A stretch of DNA of 5,419 nt. Source: an uncultured Veillonella sp. (lineage in GTDB: Bacteria; Bacillota; Negativicutes; Veillonellales; Veillonellaceae). Of this stretch, positions 5,199-5,419 are shown one piece after another. The stretch spans positions 1 to 5,419 of the forward strand of contig NZ_UQYC01000097.1 of assembly GCF_900545205.1 (NCBI RefSeq), in the 5' to 3' direction. Below the pieces are notes generated by a model that saw only the letters and a list, made by a program, of their open reading frames with translations, had not been told where the DNA came from and searched no databases. The first letter of the stretch is position 1, and each line of letters begins with the position of its first letter. Both the position numbers and the translations under genes were made by a program.

Positions 5199-5419
5199 GA
5201 ACTGAATCCATGGAATCCCCACCACAATAAAGATTGCGAGGTAGATAATCCCAAAGATAGCACCTAATTTCCAGAATTCAGGACCTTTGTTGTAGCCACT
5301 AGCAAACCAGATTGGGCTGTGTCCTGTACCATATGGTGTAAGGATACCCATGATACCCATTGGTACTAAAAGAATTAACATAACTTGAGCTGGATCAACA
5401 CCAGGAATTTGAAGAATTA
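5178..5419 (-). CDS. DASS/CitT-type anion:sodium symporter, C-terminal part
   Basis: The last 79 residues are inside the window; the gene enters from the right edge. The open frame continues past the ATG at 5381 to the edge (ILQIPGVDPAQV before it), so that ATG is internal. The sequence GILTPYGTGHSPIWFASGY, then GPEFWKLGAIFGIIYLAIFIVVGIPW, is the typical ending of divalent anion:sodium symporters (DASS; CitT/TtdT-like di- and tricarboxylate carriers), with the TPYGTG stretch after the second substrate loop and one last membrane helix. It acts in the inner membrane; likely substrates are malate, succinate, tartrate or citrate but cannot be chosen from this fragment. Its 3' end, through TAA at 5180-5178, lies in one arm of a long inverted repeat. 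Confidence 0.88.
   Translation of the reverse strand, partial: ILQIPGVDPAQVMLILLVPMGIMGILTPYGTGHSPIWFASGYNKGPEFWKLGAIFGIIYLAIFIVVGIPWIQFVMPLLG

Noticed and set aside
5178..5381. Separate small 67-residue membrane protein
   Set aside because: The frame stays open past this ATG to the window edge and the sequence is the known C-terminal end of DASS symporters, so it is a fragment of a larger gene.

Overview
The window is AT-rich and every gene I can support lies on the minus strand. The proteins suggest a Gram-negative-staining Firmicute of the Negativicutes, most likely Veillonella or a close relative. That assignment is inference from protein flavour, gene content and low GC; no rRNA or other marker is present. 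Reading in the direction of transcription (right to left), the order is: the C-terminal end of a DASS/CitT-type anion symporter; a repeat-rich intergenic region; a PACE-family efflux protein; a small ECF-type S-component-like membrane protein; a terminator; and then a methionine/sulfur amino acid block.

The methionine block (3741 down to 1) encodes a MetB/MetC-family trans-sulfuration enzyme, a MalY/PatB-type cystathionine beta-lyase, homoserine O-acetyltransferase MetA, and, after a terminator, the first 38 residues of MetY (O-acetylhomoserine sulfhydrylase). MetA carries Glu111, the acetyl-CoA-type residue, together with Cys142, His235 and Glu237, so its product should be O-acetylhomoserine. 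That compound can feed both trans-sulfuration (MetB then PatB, with cysteine as sulfur donor) and direct sulfhydrylation (MetY, with sulfide). Both routes to homocysteine are therefore encoded side by side. metB, patB and metA look like one operon behind a good sigma-70-type promoter at 3778-3807; metY appears to have its own transcription unit. The metB promoter region and the metY leader each hold a 10-bp perfect palindrome with a GTATAC core, a possible shared operator.

The transport block (5419 down to 3894) has the PACE and ECF-like genes as a probable two-gene unit with a promoter at 4916-4943. The 58-bp gap between them can form two mutually exclusive RNA pairings, one of which would cover the Shine-Dalgarno sequence of the ECF-like gene.

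The most unusual stretch is 4951-5198. About 66-bp units are repeated three times in tandem, and each reads as a Rho-independent terminator on the minus strand. They are also inverted copies of the very end of the symporter gene, so the symporter stop codon lies inside an arm of a long imperfect hairpin. Nothing convincing was found on the plus strand.
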